A stretch of 64,000 nucleotides of DNA from Marinobacter sp. AC-23 (GTDB lineage Bacteria > Pseudomonadota > Gammaproteobacteria > Pseudomonadales > Oleiphilaceae), in NCBI RefSeq assembly GCF_001858325.1, contig NZ_MBPP01000047.1, positions 1 through 64,000 of the forward strand. Reading direction: 5' to 3'. A program made the translations under genes and the position numbers. The notes below the pieces were generated by a model that made no database searches, was not told where the DNA came from, and saw only the letters and a program-made list of their open reading frames with translations. This document shows positions 29,220-38,657 of this stretch, in pieces (the first letter of the stretch is position 1; the number at the start of each line of letters is the position of its first letter).

Positions 29220-29254
29220 GATTACCTTTCCATTTCTATATTGGTTTCGCCTAC

Positions 29255-30282
29255 ATGTCTTTTCCACGACTTAGATACGGACTCGCCCTCCTTCCGCTCA
29301 CCTTGCTCGGTGGCTGTGGCATGGTGGTCATGGACCCTCAGGGGATATTGCCTCCCAGCAGGCCGACCTGATCATCGTCTCAACCCTGCTGATGCTGATT
29401 GTGATCGTGCCGGTCATTTTTCTGACTTTCTACTTCGCCTGGCGCTATCGCAAGAACAACAAAACCGCCGCCTACCATCCGGAGTGGGACCACTCAACCA
29501 AGCTCGAGCTGGTGATCTGGGGCGTACCCCTGCTGATTATAATCGCCCTGGGCCTGATCACCTGGATCAGCACTCACAAGCTGGACCCTTATCGTCCGCT
29601 CGACCGGATTGATGCCGATCGCCCGCTGGCTGCGGACCATGAGCCGCTGAATGTTCAGGTGGTCTCACTGGACTGGAAATGGCTGTTTATCTACCCTGAG
29701 CAGGGCGTAGCGTCGATCAACGAGCTGGTGACCCCGGTGGATGTGCCGGTCCGTTTCCACATTACGTCTTCCTCCACCATGAATTCGTTCTACATTCCAG
29801 CATTGGCCGGCCAGATCTATTCCATGCCCGGCATGCAGACCACTCTAAATGCCGTTATCAACGAGCCGGGGGAATACCAAGGCTTTTCCGCCAATTACAG
29901 CGGCGCTGGTTTCTCTGACATGCGCTTCAAATACCTCGGCGTATCGGACGACAAGTTTGACGCCTGGGTACAAAAAGCCAAAAAGCAGGGCGGCACTCTC
30001 AACCGGTCCGAGTACCTGCAGCTGGCGCAACCCAGCACTGCCACGCCCGTCACCTACTACAGCACAGTGGCGCCAGATCTGTACCACGCGATTCTGAACC
30101 GATGCGTGGTAGAGGGGAAAATGTGCATGGACCAAATGATGATGATGGGTAAAGGCGACGGTGAGATGGCCGGCGGTGCCATTAAGCATGGCGACAAACA
30201 GAAAGGCGGCCACTCGTCGGCCCTAAATATGAATTCGGATGATATGGGCCGCAAGCAGACAAACGGTCAAGACGATGAATAG
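29255..30282 (+). CDS. cyoA: Cytochrome bo ubiquinol oxidase subunit II, one frameshift
   Basis: Subunit II of the proton-pumping cytochrome bo3 quinol oxidase in the inner membrane. From ATG 29255 there is a lipoprotein signal with lipobox LGGC. The frame then breaks at the GGGG run 29341-29344; one more G gives ...PQGDIASQQADLIIVSTLLML... and about 342 residues to 30282. Two helices are followed by the cupredoxin domain, which lacks the CuA cysteines and histidines, as expected for a quinol oxidase. The last 60 residues are Met/His-rich. ATG 29392, the first start in the downstream frame, would remove the lipobox. It is followed by cyoB after 84 bases. Confidence 0.88.
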
Positions 30283-30366
30283 CCGTACAGACCGGCCTAT
30301 TGCTTAATGCAGACGTAATGCAGCCGATGGCAGGCGCATCACCACAACCGATTTAAGAGACTGACA

Positions 30367-32369
30367 ATGCAGGACAAGACAGATTTGACCAGCTTGATTT
30401 TCGGTCGACTTTCGCTGGAGTCGATCCCCTATCACGAGCCCATACTGGTTGTGACGTTTGCCATCGCCGCGCTCGCTGGCCTGGGACTGCTGGGATTCAT
30501 CACTTATAAGCAGTTCTGGGGCACGCTATGGCACGATTGGATCACCAGCATCGACCATAAGAAAATCGGCATCATGTACATCATTTTGGCGTTCGTCATG
30601 TTGCTGCGAGGTTTCAGTGACGCATTGATGATGCGGGCGCAACAGGCGATGGCTTTTGCAGGCTCCGAGGCTTCCTGCCCCCGGAACACTATGACCAGCT
30701 GTTTACCGTTCACGGCGTGATCATGATTTTCTTCGTCGCCATGCCGATGATCGTCGGCATTATGAACTTTGTTGTGCCGCTGCAACTGGGCACTCGGGAT
30801 GTGGCGTTCCCGTTCCTGAACAACTTTAGCTTCTGGATGACCGCAGCCGGTGCAGGTTTGACCATGGTTTCGCTGTTTGTCGGCGAGTTCGGCAAAACCG
30901 GCTGGCTGGCGTTTCCGCCGCTGTCCGGCATCCAGGGCAGCCCGGGTGTCGGGGTAGATTATTATATATGGTCGTTACAAATAGCCGGCGTCGGCACCCT
31001 GCTATCAGGGATCAATTTCATGGTAACGATCATCAAAAACCGCGCGCCGGGCATGACACTGATGAAAATGCCCATCTTCACCTGGACCGCTCTGTGCACC
31101 AATATCCTGATTGTGGCGGCATTCCCTATCCTCACGGTCGTGCTAGCCATGCTCTCGATGGATCGCATGCTGGACACCCATTTCTTTACCAACGATATGG
31201 GTGGCAACATGATGATGTATGTCAACCTGATCTGGATCTGGGGCCATCCGGAAGTATACATTCTGATACTGCCCGCCTTCGGCGTGTTTTCCGAGGTGGT
31301 TGCGACCTTTAGTGGCAAGCGTTTGTTTGGCTATACCTCCATGGTCTACGCGACAATAGTCATTACCGTGCTGTCGTACCTGGTGTGGTTGCATCACTTT
31401 TTCACCATGGGGGCCGGGGCCAGCGTGAACGCTTTCTTCGGGATCACCACCATGATCATCTCGATTCCGACAGGCGCCAAGCTGTTCAACTGGCTGTTTA
31501 CCATGTATCGCGGCCGTATCCGCTTCGAGTTGCCAATGATGTGGACGGTCTCATTCATGGTCACATTCACCATTGGCGGCATGACCGGTGTGTTACTGGC
31601 CGTGCCGCCGGCCGACTTCGTGCTGCACAACAGTCTGTTCCTGGTGGCGCACTTCCATAACGTGATTATAGGTGGCGTGCTATTCGGCATGTTCGCAGCA
31701 ATCAATTATTGGTTCCCGAAAGCGTTCGGCTACAAGCTGGATGATTACTGGGGCAAATGGTCGTTCTGGCTCTGGACCATCGGCTTTTATGCGGCCTTCA
31801 TGCCGCTGTACGTGCTGGGCCTGATGGGTGTAACTCGGCGCATGAATCACTTTGATGATTCGTCACTGCAGATCTGGTTTGTGATTGCGGCCATTGGCGC
31901 GCTGATGATCCTGGGCGGCATCGTCGCCTCAATCATCCAGTTTGTGGTCAGCTATCGCCGTCGAGATGAACTGCGTGACCACACTGGTGACATCTGGGAT
32001 GGCCGCACTCTGGAGTGGTCTACCTCGTCGCCGCCGCCGCAGTATAACTTTGCGTTTACCCCGGTGGTCTACGACAACGATTCCTGGACCGACATGAAAA
32101 AGCACGGCTATGAGCGGCCACGGGACGGGTTCCTGCCGATCCACATGCCCAAGAACACCGCGGCTGGTTTTGTGCTGGCAATGCTCAGCGCCGCCTGTGG
32201 TTTTGGCTTGGTGTGGCACATGTGGCCGCTGGTGGGCGTCTCGTTTGTGGCGCTAATCGGCGGATTTATTATTCACACCTTCAATTACAACCGTGACTAT
32301 CACATTCCGGCGGAAGACGTTACCCGCATCGAGAACGAACGGTCACAACAGCTGGATAGGTACGCCTGA
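30367..32369 (+). CDS. cyoB: Cytochrome bo ubiquinol oxidase subunit I, one frameshift
   Basis: The catalytic heme-copper subunit, about 667 residues once repaired (E. coli CyoB has 663). The frame from ATG 30367 breaks at 30669-30670, where GAGGCTTCC should read GAGGGCTTCC; with one G it runs on through [11 protein letters not shown] to 32369. Visible ligands and channel residues include the heme histidine in FTVHG, the cross-linked His-Tyr motif GHPEVY and the His pair region in [11 protein letters not shown]. There are about 15 helices. cyoC starts one base after the stop. The remaining sequence is undamaged, so this is probably a sequencing error in an essential-looking oxidase. Confidence 0.92.
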
Positions 32370-32370
32370 T

Positions 32371-32994
32371 ATGACAACGAATGCGACCGAAGCCACACAA
32401 AACCTGCCCAGCTCGCACTTCTATGTTCGCGAGCACCATCCGGAACAGGGCACATTGCTGGGTTTTTGGCTTTATCTGATGAGCGACTGCCTGCTATTCG
32501 CAGGCCTGTTCGCCACCTATGCCGTGTTAAGTAACAGCTACGCGGGAGGGCCCTCCGGGGCTGATATTTTTGACCTGCCCCTGGTGGCACTGAACACCAG
32601 TTTCCTGCTGCTGTCATCCATCACTTACGGCTTTGCGATGCTGCAAATGCAGCTGAAACGCGTCAACGGCACCCTGTTATGGCTGGCGGTGACGGGCCTG
32701 CTTGGTGCGGCTTTTATTGGTTTGGAGCTCTACGAGTTTGCGCACCTGCTCAGTGAGGGCTACGGCCCACAGCGCAGCGCCTTTTTAACCGCGTTTTTTG
32801 CGCTGGTAGGAACCCACGGCCTGCACGTCAGTTTCGGCATTATCTGGCTGATCGTACTGATGGTGCAGGTCAAGCGTTTTGGTCTGAATGCAGAAAACGG
32901 CCGCCGCCTGATGTGTCTGTCGATGTTCTGGCACTTCCTTGACGTGGTCTGGATCGGTGTCTTCACCTTTGTCTACCTGATGGGAGTTCTATAA
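32371..32994 (+). CDS. cyoC: Cytochrome bo ubiquinol oxidase subunit III
   Basis: A 207-residue, five-helix subunit III of the bo3 oxidase. Family blocks are [20 protein letters not shown], the [20 protein letters not shown] loop and [17 protein letters not shown] 32371 follows cyoB by one base; the open frame upstream lies inside cyoB. The stop overlaps the cyoD start by one base (TAATG). The gene is intact. Confidence 0.95.
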   Translation: MTTNATEATQNLPSSHFYVREHHPEQGTLLGFWLYLMSDCLLFAGLFATYAVLSNSYAGGPSGADIFDLPLVALNTSFLLLSSITYGFAMLQMQLKRVNGTLLWLAVTGLLGAAFIGLELYEFAHLLSEGYGPQRSAFLTAFFALVGTHGLHVSFGIIWLIVLMVQVKRFGLNAENGRRLMCLSMFWHFLDVVWIGVFTFVYLMGVL

Positions 32995-33413
32995 TGAGCG
33001 AACATAACGCACAGCCGCCGTCCGGGGACAGCCATGATCACTACCAGGGGCATCACGGCGAAGAAACGCATCCCGGCCATAGCACGCTAAAAGGCTACAT
33101 GACTGGGTTTGTGCTGTCGGTCATCCTGACCGCCATTCCCTTCTGGCTGGTGATGGCCAACGTTATTGAAAGCGCCGGACTCACCGCGCTGATCATACTG
33201 GCCTTCGCTGCGGCACAGATCTTTGTACACATGATCTACTTCCTGCACATGAGCCCGAAAGCCGAAGGCGGCTGGAACCTGTTGGCGCTGATCTTCACCC
33301 TGATTCTGGTGTTTATTGCCTTGGCGGGCTCGGTCTGGGTAATGTACAACCTCAATATCAACATGATGCCCGGTGTGATGTCAGAGCCAGTGCTGGAAAT
33401 GCAGAGCCAGTGA
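32994..33413 (+). CDS. cyoD: Cytochrome bo ubiquinol oxidase subunit IV
   Basis: A 139-residue, three-helix subunit IV that stabilises CuB binding during assembly. The first 30 residues are His/Gly-rich and longer than in E. coli CyoD (109 residues). The core GYMTGFVLSVILTAIPFWLVM and QIFVHMIYFLHM segments match the family. The stop overlaps the SURF1-like start (GTGA). No cyoE heme O synthase gene follows. Confidence 0.93.
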   Translation: MSEHNAQPPSGDSHDHYQGHHGEETHPGHSTLKGYMTGFVLSVILTAIPFWLVMANVIESAGLTALIILAFAAAQIFVHMIYFLHMSPKAEGGWNLLALIFTLILVFIALAGSVWVMYNLNINMMPGVMSEPVLEMQSQ

Positions 33414-34262
33414 CCGGCAAGGCCGTCCATCGCGACGCTGGCTCGCCAACCAGAGTTCGCTCTGATGGAGAGCCAGCGTCGCGCCCCCGGTCAACCACCT
33501 TCCTTGTTATCTGGGCCCTGGTAGCGCTGTTGGCTTTTAGCGCATTCACCGCGCTGGGCATCTGGCAGGTGCAACGGCTCGATTGGAAACAGAATCTGAT
33601 TGAGCGTGTTAACCAACGGGTTGCAGCGCCTGCCTCGCCAGCCCCCGGCCCGGATTCCTGGCCCGCCATCAATGAACGGGATGATGCTTACCGTCATGTA
33701 CATGTAACCGGCCAGTTGCTCTATGAAAAAACCACAGCGGTACAGACATCGACTGATTTGGGCCAGGGTTTCTGGCTAATGACGCCGTTGCAACAGGCCG
33801 ATGGCAGCCTGGTGATGATCAACCGGGGATTCGTGACCGAAACGCCCAACGAGAAGGCTACAAGACCGGCGGGCGATCAGCCGGTCACCGTTACGGGCCT
33901 GCTGCGGCTCAGTCAAACCGGGGGCGGCGTGCTGCGAGATAACGACCCGGCCACCGGCCGCTGGTACTCTCGCGACGTTGAGGCCATCGCAACCGCAAAG
34001 GCCCTGCCTGTTGCCCGGGTAGCCCTTACTTTATCGACGCGAGGCACGGGGAGAACCTCGGGCACCCCACTCACTGAAACAAACTTACCGGGATCCGGTG
34101 GGCGGCCTCACGGTGATTTCATTCTACAATCACCACCTGCAATACGCCCTGACCTGGTTTGCACTGGCCCTGATGGTCGGCGCAGGCGCGTTCTGGATCG
34201 GCCGCGAAGAGTGGCTAGTGCGCAAGAGTCATTGCCAAGCCCACAACCCCAACGTAAGCTAG
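33410..34262 (+). CDS. SURF1-family oxidase assembly protein, two frameshifts
   Basis: SURF1 proteins help insert heme into heme-copper oxidases. This copy begins at GTG 33410, overlapping cyoD, with a first helix (FLVIWALVALLAFSAFTALGIWQVQRL) and the periplasmic domain (GFWLMTPLQQADGSLVMINRG). The frame is lost at 34023-34025 (GCCCTTAC should read GCCCCTTAC, giving PYFIDARHGENLG) and again near 34064-34070. Beyond that the second helix (YALTWFALALMVGAGAFWIG) is in a third frame ending at TAG 34260-34262. With both repairs it is about 285 residues. A strong palindrome at 33431-33483 lies within the first 25 codons. The true start could be downstream of it. Confidence 0.8.
33431..33483. repeat. 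Palindromic element with UUCG-capped inner hairpin
   Basis: CGCGACGCTGGCTC (33431-33444) and GAGCCAGCGTCGCG (33470-33483) are a perfect 14-base inverted repeat. The 25-base loop contains CAGAG-TTCG-CTCTG, a second stem with a UUCG tetraloop. It sits at the cyoD/SURF1 junction, inside the translated frame, and looks like an inserted repetitive palindrome or an intercistronic RNA structure. Confidence 0.7.
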
Positions 34263-34287
34263 CCCGCTTTTTGTGTACGGAAACACT

Positions 34288-34938
34288 ATGGGAATCAAGA
34301 ACGAAAGACTGCGCTGGCAACTGGTTTCCGGCGTATTGCAGGCCTTTCATCTGGAGCGCTTGGCAAACAAATATAGCCGGAGAACCGTCATGGCCGGCTT
34401 CAATCTTGTGAACGGCGGGCTGAGTATCGCCTTGGTTTCTTTCATTGCCCTGGTAACGCAGGAAGCCTTTATCTTTCCCTCTCTGGGCGCTACCGCTTTT
34501 ATTCTTTTTTATGTGCCTATGGCCCAACCCGCCTCTCCTAAAAACACACTGTGCGGACATTTGATTGGCGCCTTGATGGGGCTATTAGCGTTGTATCTGT
34601 TCGGCTTACAAAATGCACCGTCTGCATTTGTTAGCCATGTGGATTTACCTCGCGTAGGTGCTGCGGCTGTATCCCTGGGGCTAACCAGCTGTCTGATGGT
34701 GTTGCTGAGAGTTGCTCACCCTCCCGCAGGTGCTACGGCACTGATTGTCTCTCTGGGCCTTATGCCAAACCCCTCTCAATTACCGATCTTGATGGCGGGT
34801 GTACTGGTGTTACTTGTTCATGCGTTTTTGATGAACCGTTTGTCGGGTATCCCCTACCCGCTCTGGTCGTCCAATACAGTCGGCCCATCGTTGCCGCTGA
34901 GCGGCGGAGACGATGGGTCAGGCGTCCAGAAAGCCTAA
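34288..34938 (+). CDS. HPP-family membrane protein
   Basis: A 216-residue integral membrane protein with four to five helices and the family's signature HPP motif in LRVAHPPAGATALIVSLG (about residues 147-164), plus EAFIFPSLGATAFILFY. HPP-family proteins are poorly characterised; some plant members are linked to nitrite transport. ATG 34288 is chosen over GTG 34273. It follows the SURF1 gene by 25 bases and may be the last gene of the cyo transcript. The 3' end overlaps the convergent gene at 34918 by 21 bases. Confidence 0.8.
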   Translation: MGIKNERLRWQLVSGVLQAFHLERLANKYSRRTVMAGFNLVNGGLSIALVSFIALVTQEAFIFPSLGATAFILFYVPMAQPASPKNTLCGHLIGALMGLLALYLFGLQNAPSAFVSHVDLPRVGAAAVSLGLTSCLMVLLRVAHPPAGATALIVSLGLMPNPSQLPILMAGVLVLLVHAFLMNRLSGIPYPLWSSNTVGPSLPLSGGDDGSGVQKA

Positions 34939-35897
34939 AAGACGCTGGCGCACAATCGAATCGGCCTCGGCCATAATGCGTCGAATCAGCTCATCGCAGG
35001 TCGGGATATCGTGAATCAGCCCTGCCACCATGCCGCAGCTCCACGCTGCTTCGTCCATTTTTCCTTCCTGGAGCACAAGACGGCCTTTGGCGCCGGTTAC
35101 CAGGTGACGGATGTCATCGATGGTTTCAGCCTCGCCCTTCTCTTTTTCAATACGGACAATTTCCTCCACAGCGGCGTTATTCAACACTCTTTCCGTGTTG
35201 CGAAGGTTGCGCATGATAAGGCGAGTCTGAAGTTCATCAGCCTCCACAATCGCCTGTTTAACGTTATCGTGAATAGGGGCATCCTTGGTGGCGAGGAAGC
35301 GAGTGCCCATATTCATACCCTCTGCGCCCAGAGCCATGGCAGCCACAAGGCTACGGCCATCGGCCATACCGCCCGAAGCAACAAACGGGATTTTCAGTTC
35401 TTCTGCCGCCCGTGGTAGCAGGATAAAGTTCGGTATGTCGTCTTCACCCGGATGACCGCCGCACTCAAATCCATCAACACTGACCGCATCGCAGCCAATC
35501 TTTTCCGCCTTCAGGGCGTGGCGAACAGAGGTGCATTTGTGAATCACCTTGATGCCGGCAGCCTTGAGCTGAGGCATGTATTTTTCCGGGCTGCGGCCTG
35601 CTGTTTCAACGGCTTTCACACCGCCTTCAATAATAGCCTCGATGTACTCAGGGTAAGGAGGCGCACTGAAAGAAGGCAAGAAGGTGAGGTTCACGCCAAA
35701 AGGGCTGTCCGTCATCTGGTGGCACCGGGCGATCTCCCGCGCAAGGTCTTCTGGCGTGGGCTGGGTAAGCCCTGTAATTATCCCCAGGCCACCAGCATTG
35801 GAGACGGCAGAGGCCAACTCGGCATAGCCACGTGATGCATGCCCCCTTGAATAATCGGATGGCGAATATTGAACATCTCAGTGATTCTGGTCTTCAT
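34918..35897 (-). CDS. Nitronate monooxygenase-family flavoprotein, one frameshift
   Basis: An FMN-dependent TIM-barrel enzyme of the nitronate monooxygenase / 2-nitropropane dioxygenase family. The normal N terminus MKTRITEMFNIRHPIIQGGM begins at 35897. The frame breaks at 35828-35829, where one G is missing on the coding strand (GTGGCTATG should read GTGGGCTATG), and then continues YAELASAVSNAGGLGIITG to 34918, about 326 residues. Flavin-site features are QGGM and IPFVASGGMADGRS with a following GAEGMNMGTRF. In this region it may act as an enoyl reductase-like or nitronate-detoxifying enzyme. The start at 35817 would drop the FMN-binding first strand. Confidence 0.82.
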
Positions 35898-36125
35898 GGC
35901 GGGCTTCCTGTTTTGTCGTTAGAACGAATTTAAATCCCGTAGAGGTTTCCGTGACTGCCAAGACAACAAGAGCAACACCCGCCAATGCGTTCAAACGGGC
36001 ACGGCGCATGTGGCTCAAAGGTGAACGCATTCACTTAGCGTCGGTTTATACATCAGGATCCCGAGTATGCCTGTACCGCCGTGCGCATTCTGCTCGGCGG
36101 CAAGGCCCAAATATCCTGGGCTCCT

Positions 36126-37235
36126 TTAGGGCTCCATCACAATAACGCCACGGGCATTCTTGCCGGCCACCATGTCGTCAAAAGCCTGAGCAGCGTCTTC
36201 AATGGGATAGGTGCGTGTAACCAGCTCATCCAACTTCAGCTTGCCGGCTTTGTAGAGCCCGATAATACGAGGGAAATCATATTGCGGGCGCGCAGAGCCT
36301 AACCAGCTCCCCTTAAGGGTGCGTTCGTCTGCCGGCAAAGTCAGGGTGGTTATTGAGGTTTTATCTTTCGGGTCGGAAACGCCTACTACAACGGCGGTGC
36401 CACCACGGCCGAGGCTTTTATAGGCCTGCTCCACCACTGCGCCTGCACCTACGCATTCAAAGGCGTAATCTACGCCGCCGGTCAGCTTTTTCACGGCTTT
36501 GGCTGCATCCTCTACGTCGTTGATGTTGACCGTATGGGTGGCGCCAAACTCTTTTGCCATCTCCAGCTTTTTAGCATTGTTGTCTACGGCAACGATCATC
36601 TCTGCACCCGCCGTGGCGCAGCCCTGGATTGCGTTGAGGCCAACCCCACCAACCCCGAAAACAGCCGCACGGGAGCCAGGCTCCAACTGTGCGGTATTGA
36701 AAACGGCACCCACACCCGTCATTACGGCACAACCAACAAGAGCTGCGTTCTGCATGGGCACGGATTTGTCGATTTTCACGCAGTTGTCAACGTGCATAGT
36801 GGCGTATTCCGCCATCACGCCGCAGGCCCCGAAAACGTTAAGCGACTCGCCGTTGGCGCCTTTGGTTCTCACTGTGCCATCGGGCAAGGTGAACATGGCC
36901 TTGCGGGCATTCTCGCAAAGCACCGGGCGGCCACGCACACACTGTCGACACTTGCCACACATGGAAATAAAGGAGCTGACCACATGGTCGCCTTCCTGGA
37001 ATTCGGTTACACCCTCGCCGACTTCAATGACCACACCCGCGGCTTCGTGGCCAAGTACAAGGGGTGGCGGGTATTGAATTTTGCCCGTCGTGGCAGAGAG
37101 ATCGCTGTGGCATACACCGCAGGCAGCAATTTTCAGGGTGATTTCACCACGCTTGGGGCCTTCAACGGTGATCGTCTCTACCTGCACGGGCTGGCCCCAT
37201 TCGCGGCAGACTACGGCTTTGGCTTTTCTGTCCAT
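36126..37235 (-). CDS. Zinc-dependent alcohol dehydrogenase (MDR family)
   Basis: A 369-residue NAD(P)-dependent alcohol dehydrogenase. Catalytic zinc ligands are seen in CGVCHSD and GHEAAG; the structural zinc motif is CGKCRQCVRGRPVLC. The Rossmann glycine motif is FGVGGVGLNAIQG, and the family is close to class III-type and NAD-linked long-chain alcohol dehydrogenases. It lies 26 bases before the thiolase gene's end on the same strand. It probably oxidises an alcohol intermediate entering the acid-degradation pathway. The gene is intact. The 228 bases between it and the nitronate monooxygenase start show no gene. Confidence 0.9.
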   Translation of the reverse strand: MDRKAKAVVCREWGQPVQVETITVEGPKRGEITLKIAACGVCHSDLSATTGKIQYPPPLVLGHEAAGVVIEVGEGVTEFQEGDHVVSSFISMCGKCRQCVRGRPVLCENARKAMFTLPDGTVRTKGANGESLNVFGACGVMAEYATMHVDNCVKIDKSVPMQNAALVGCAVMTGVGAVFNTAQLEPGSRAAVFGVGGVGLNAIQGCATAGAEMIVAVDNNAKKLEMAKEFGATHTVNINDVEDAAKAVKKLTGGVDYAFECVGAGAVVEQAYKSLGRGGTAVVVGVSDPKDKTSITTLTLPADERTLKGSWLGSARPQYDFPRIIGLYKAGKLKLDELVTRTYPIEDAAQAFDDMVAGKNARGVIVMEP

Positions 37236-37261
37236 TGTCGATGCTTCCTGTTGGTGATCGG

Positions 37262-38446
37262 TTATACAACCTCAAACAGCCCCGCTGCGCCTTGGCCGCC
37301 GCCTATGCACATGGTGACAACAACGTACTTGGCGCCGCGGCGTTTACCTTCAATCAAGGCATGGCCCGCAAGGCGGGAACCGGTGACGCCGTATGGGTGA
37401 CCGATAGAAATGGAGCCACCATTAACGTTCAATTTTTCCATGGGAATGCCCAAGCGATCACGGCAGTAAACCACTTGCGACGCAAAGGCTTCGTTCAGTT
37501 CCCACAGATCAATGTCGTCCATGGTCAGGCCGTTGCGTTCCAACAGGCGTGGAATGGCAAACACCGGGCCAATGCCCATCTCATCCGGCTCGCACCCAGC
37601 TACCGCAAAACCACGGAAGATACCCATGGGCTCGATGTTATTTTTCTCGGCATAGGTGCTGTTCATCACCGTGCAAACAGACGCCCCGTCAGACAGCTGG
37701 CTCGCATTGCCCGCCGTTACAAAATTGCCCTCACCGCGCACCGCGCTCAAGCCCTGCAGGCCTTCAAGCGTTGTATTCGGGCGATTGCACTCGTCGCTGT
37801 TAAGAGTGACGTCTTTCTTGCTGACTTCGCCGGTCTCTTTGTCCTTCACCAGCATCGTGGCATCAAAAGGCACAATCTCATCATCAAACCTGCCCGCTTC
37901 CTGCGCGGCAGCTGTGCGCTGCTGAGAGATCAGAGCGTATTCATCCTGGGACTCACGGCTAACGTTGTAACGCTGAGCTACGATATCCGCCGTTTCAATC
38001 ATCGACATGTACAGCTCAGGCTTGTTCTTCATCAGCCATTCATTGGTTGCATGAAAACTGTTGAGCTTATCGTTCTGCACCAGGGAAATAGACTCCACAC
38101 CACCGGCCACCATCGCCGGCACTTTCTCGGAAACCACACGCTGTGCAGCAATAGCGATCGACTGCAGACCGGAGCTGCAAAAACGGTTGATAGACATCCC
38201 CGCAGTGGTCACCGGCAAGCCAGCACGAATAGCCGCCAAACGAGCCATGTTCCTGCCCTGTGCACCTTCTTGAAAGCTTGCGCCGAGGATCACATCCTCA
38301 AAAATAGAAGGATCAATACCCGCACGGGCAACCGCGTGTTTAATCACATGTCCTGCAAGATCCACACTGTGGGTGTTGTTCAAAGCGCCCCGGTAAGACT
38401 TCCCAAGACCGGTGCGAGCGGTAGAAACAATAAGTGCGTCTGACAT
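37262..38446 (-). CDS. Acetyl-CoA acyltransferase (thiolase)
   Basis: A 394-residue degradative thiolase, cleaving 3-ketoacyl-CoA to acetyl-CoA and a shortened acyl-CoA. The nucleophilic cysteine is in [12 protein letters not shown] (about residue 89), and the C-terminal catalytic residues are in [25 protein letters not shown] and [16 protein letters not shown] 38446 is chosen because the upstream extension is not family-like. In the context of the FadB/PimF-like gene upstream and the PimC/PimD-like pair nearby it is a candidate for the PimB role. The gene is intact. Confidence 0.93.
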   Translation of the reverse strand: MSDALIVSTARTGLGKSYRGALNNTHSVDLAGHVIKHAVARAGIDPSIFEDVILGASFQEGAQGRNMARLAAIRAGLPVTTAGMSINRFCSSGLQSIAIAAQRVVSEKVPAMVAGGVESISLVQNDKLNSFHATNEWLMKNKPELYMSMIETADIVAQRYNVSRESQDEYALISQQRTAAAQEAGRFDDEIVPFDATMLVKDKETGEVSKKDVTLNSDECNRPNTTLEGLQGLSAVRGEGNFVTAGNASQLSDGASVCTVMNSTYAEKNNIEPMGIFRGFAVAGCEPDEMGIGPVFAIPRLLERNGLTMDDIDLWELNEAFASQVVYCRDRLGIPMEKLNVNGGSISIGHPYGVTGSRLAGHALIEGKRRGAKYVVVTMCIGGGQGAAGLFEVV

Positions 38447-38526
38447 AAGAGTTACCTCGAAATAAAATGGGTATCTATCCCCAACCGGGATATAGCAAAG
38501 ATCCAAAGCCGGCGCTCAAATCGGCT

Positions 38527-38610
38527 CGGTGTGGGTTGCTTTTTCTGCCGGAGAAAAAATGTCTGAGCGAAGCGAGTTGTTTTTTCCAGAAGAAAAAACC
38601 ACCCACATCG
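38527..38610. repeat. Dispersed composite hairpin repeat, copy 1
   Basis: An intercistronic element whose outer arms (38527-38546 and 38591-38610) pair over 17 of 20 bases. Between them A-run and T-run stretches (GAGAAAAAATGTCT, TTGTTTTTTCC) flank CTGAGCGAAGCGAG. The core recurs, inverted, at 56082-56161. It lies between the FadB-like gene and the downstream thiolase gene, so it would be an RNA hairpin in the operon message. Confidence 0.7.
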
Positions 38611-38657
38611 GGCCAGCCCCTTAAGCATCAGACAAAAGAGGCCAGCCAACAACGGCC

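Noticed and set aside
37235..38443. A 402-codon plus-strand open frame opposite the thiolase gene
   Set aside because: The thiolase on the minus strand has full family motifs; the opposite frame has none and is a shadow.
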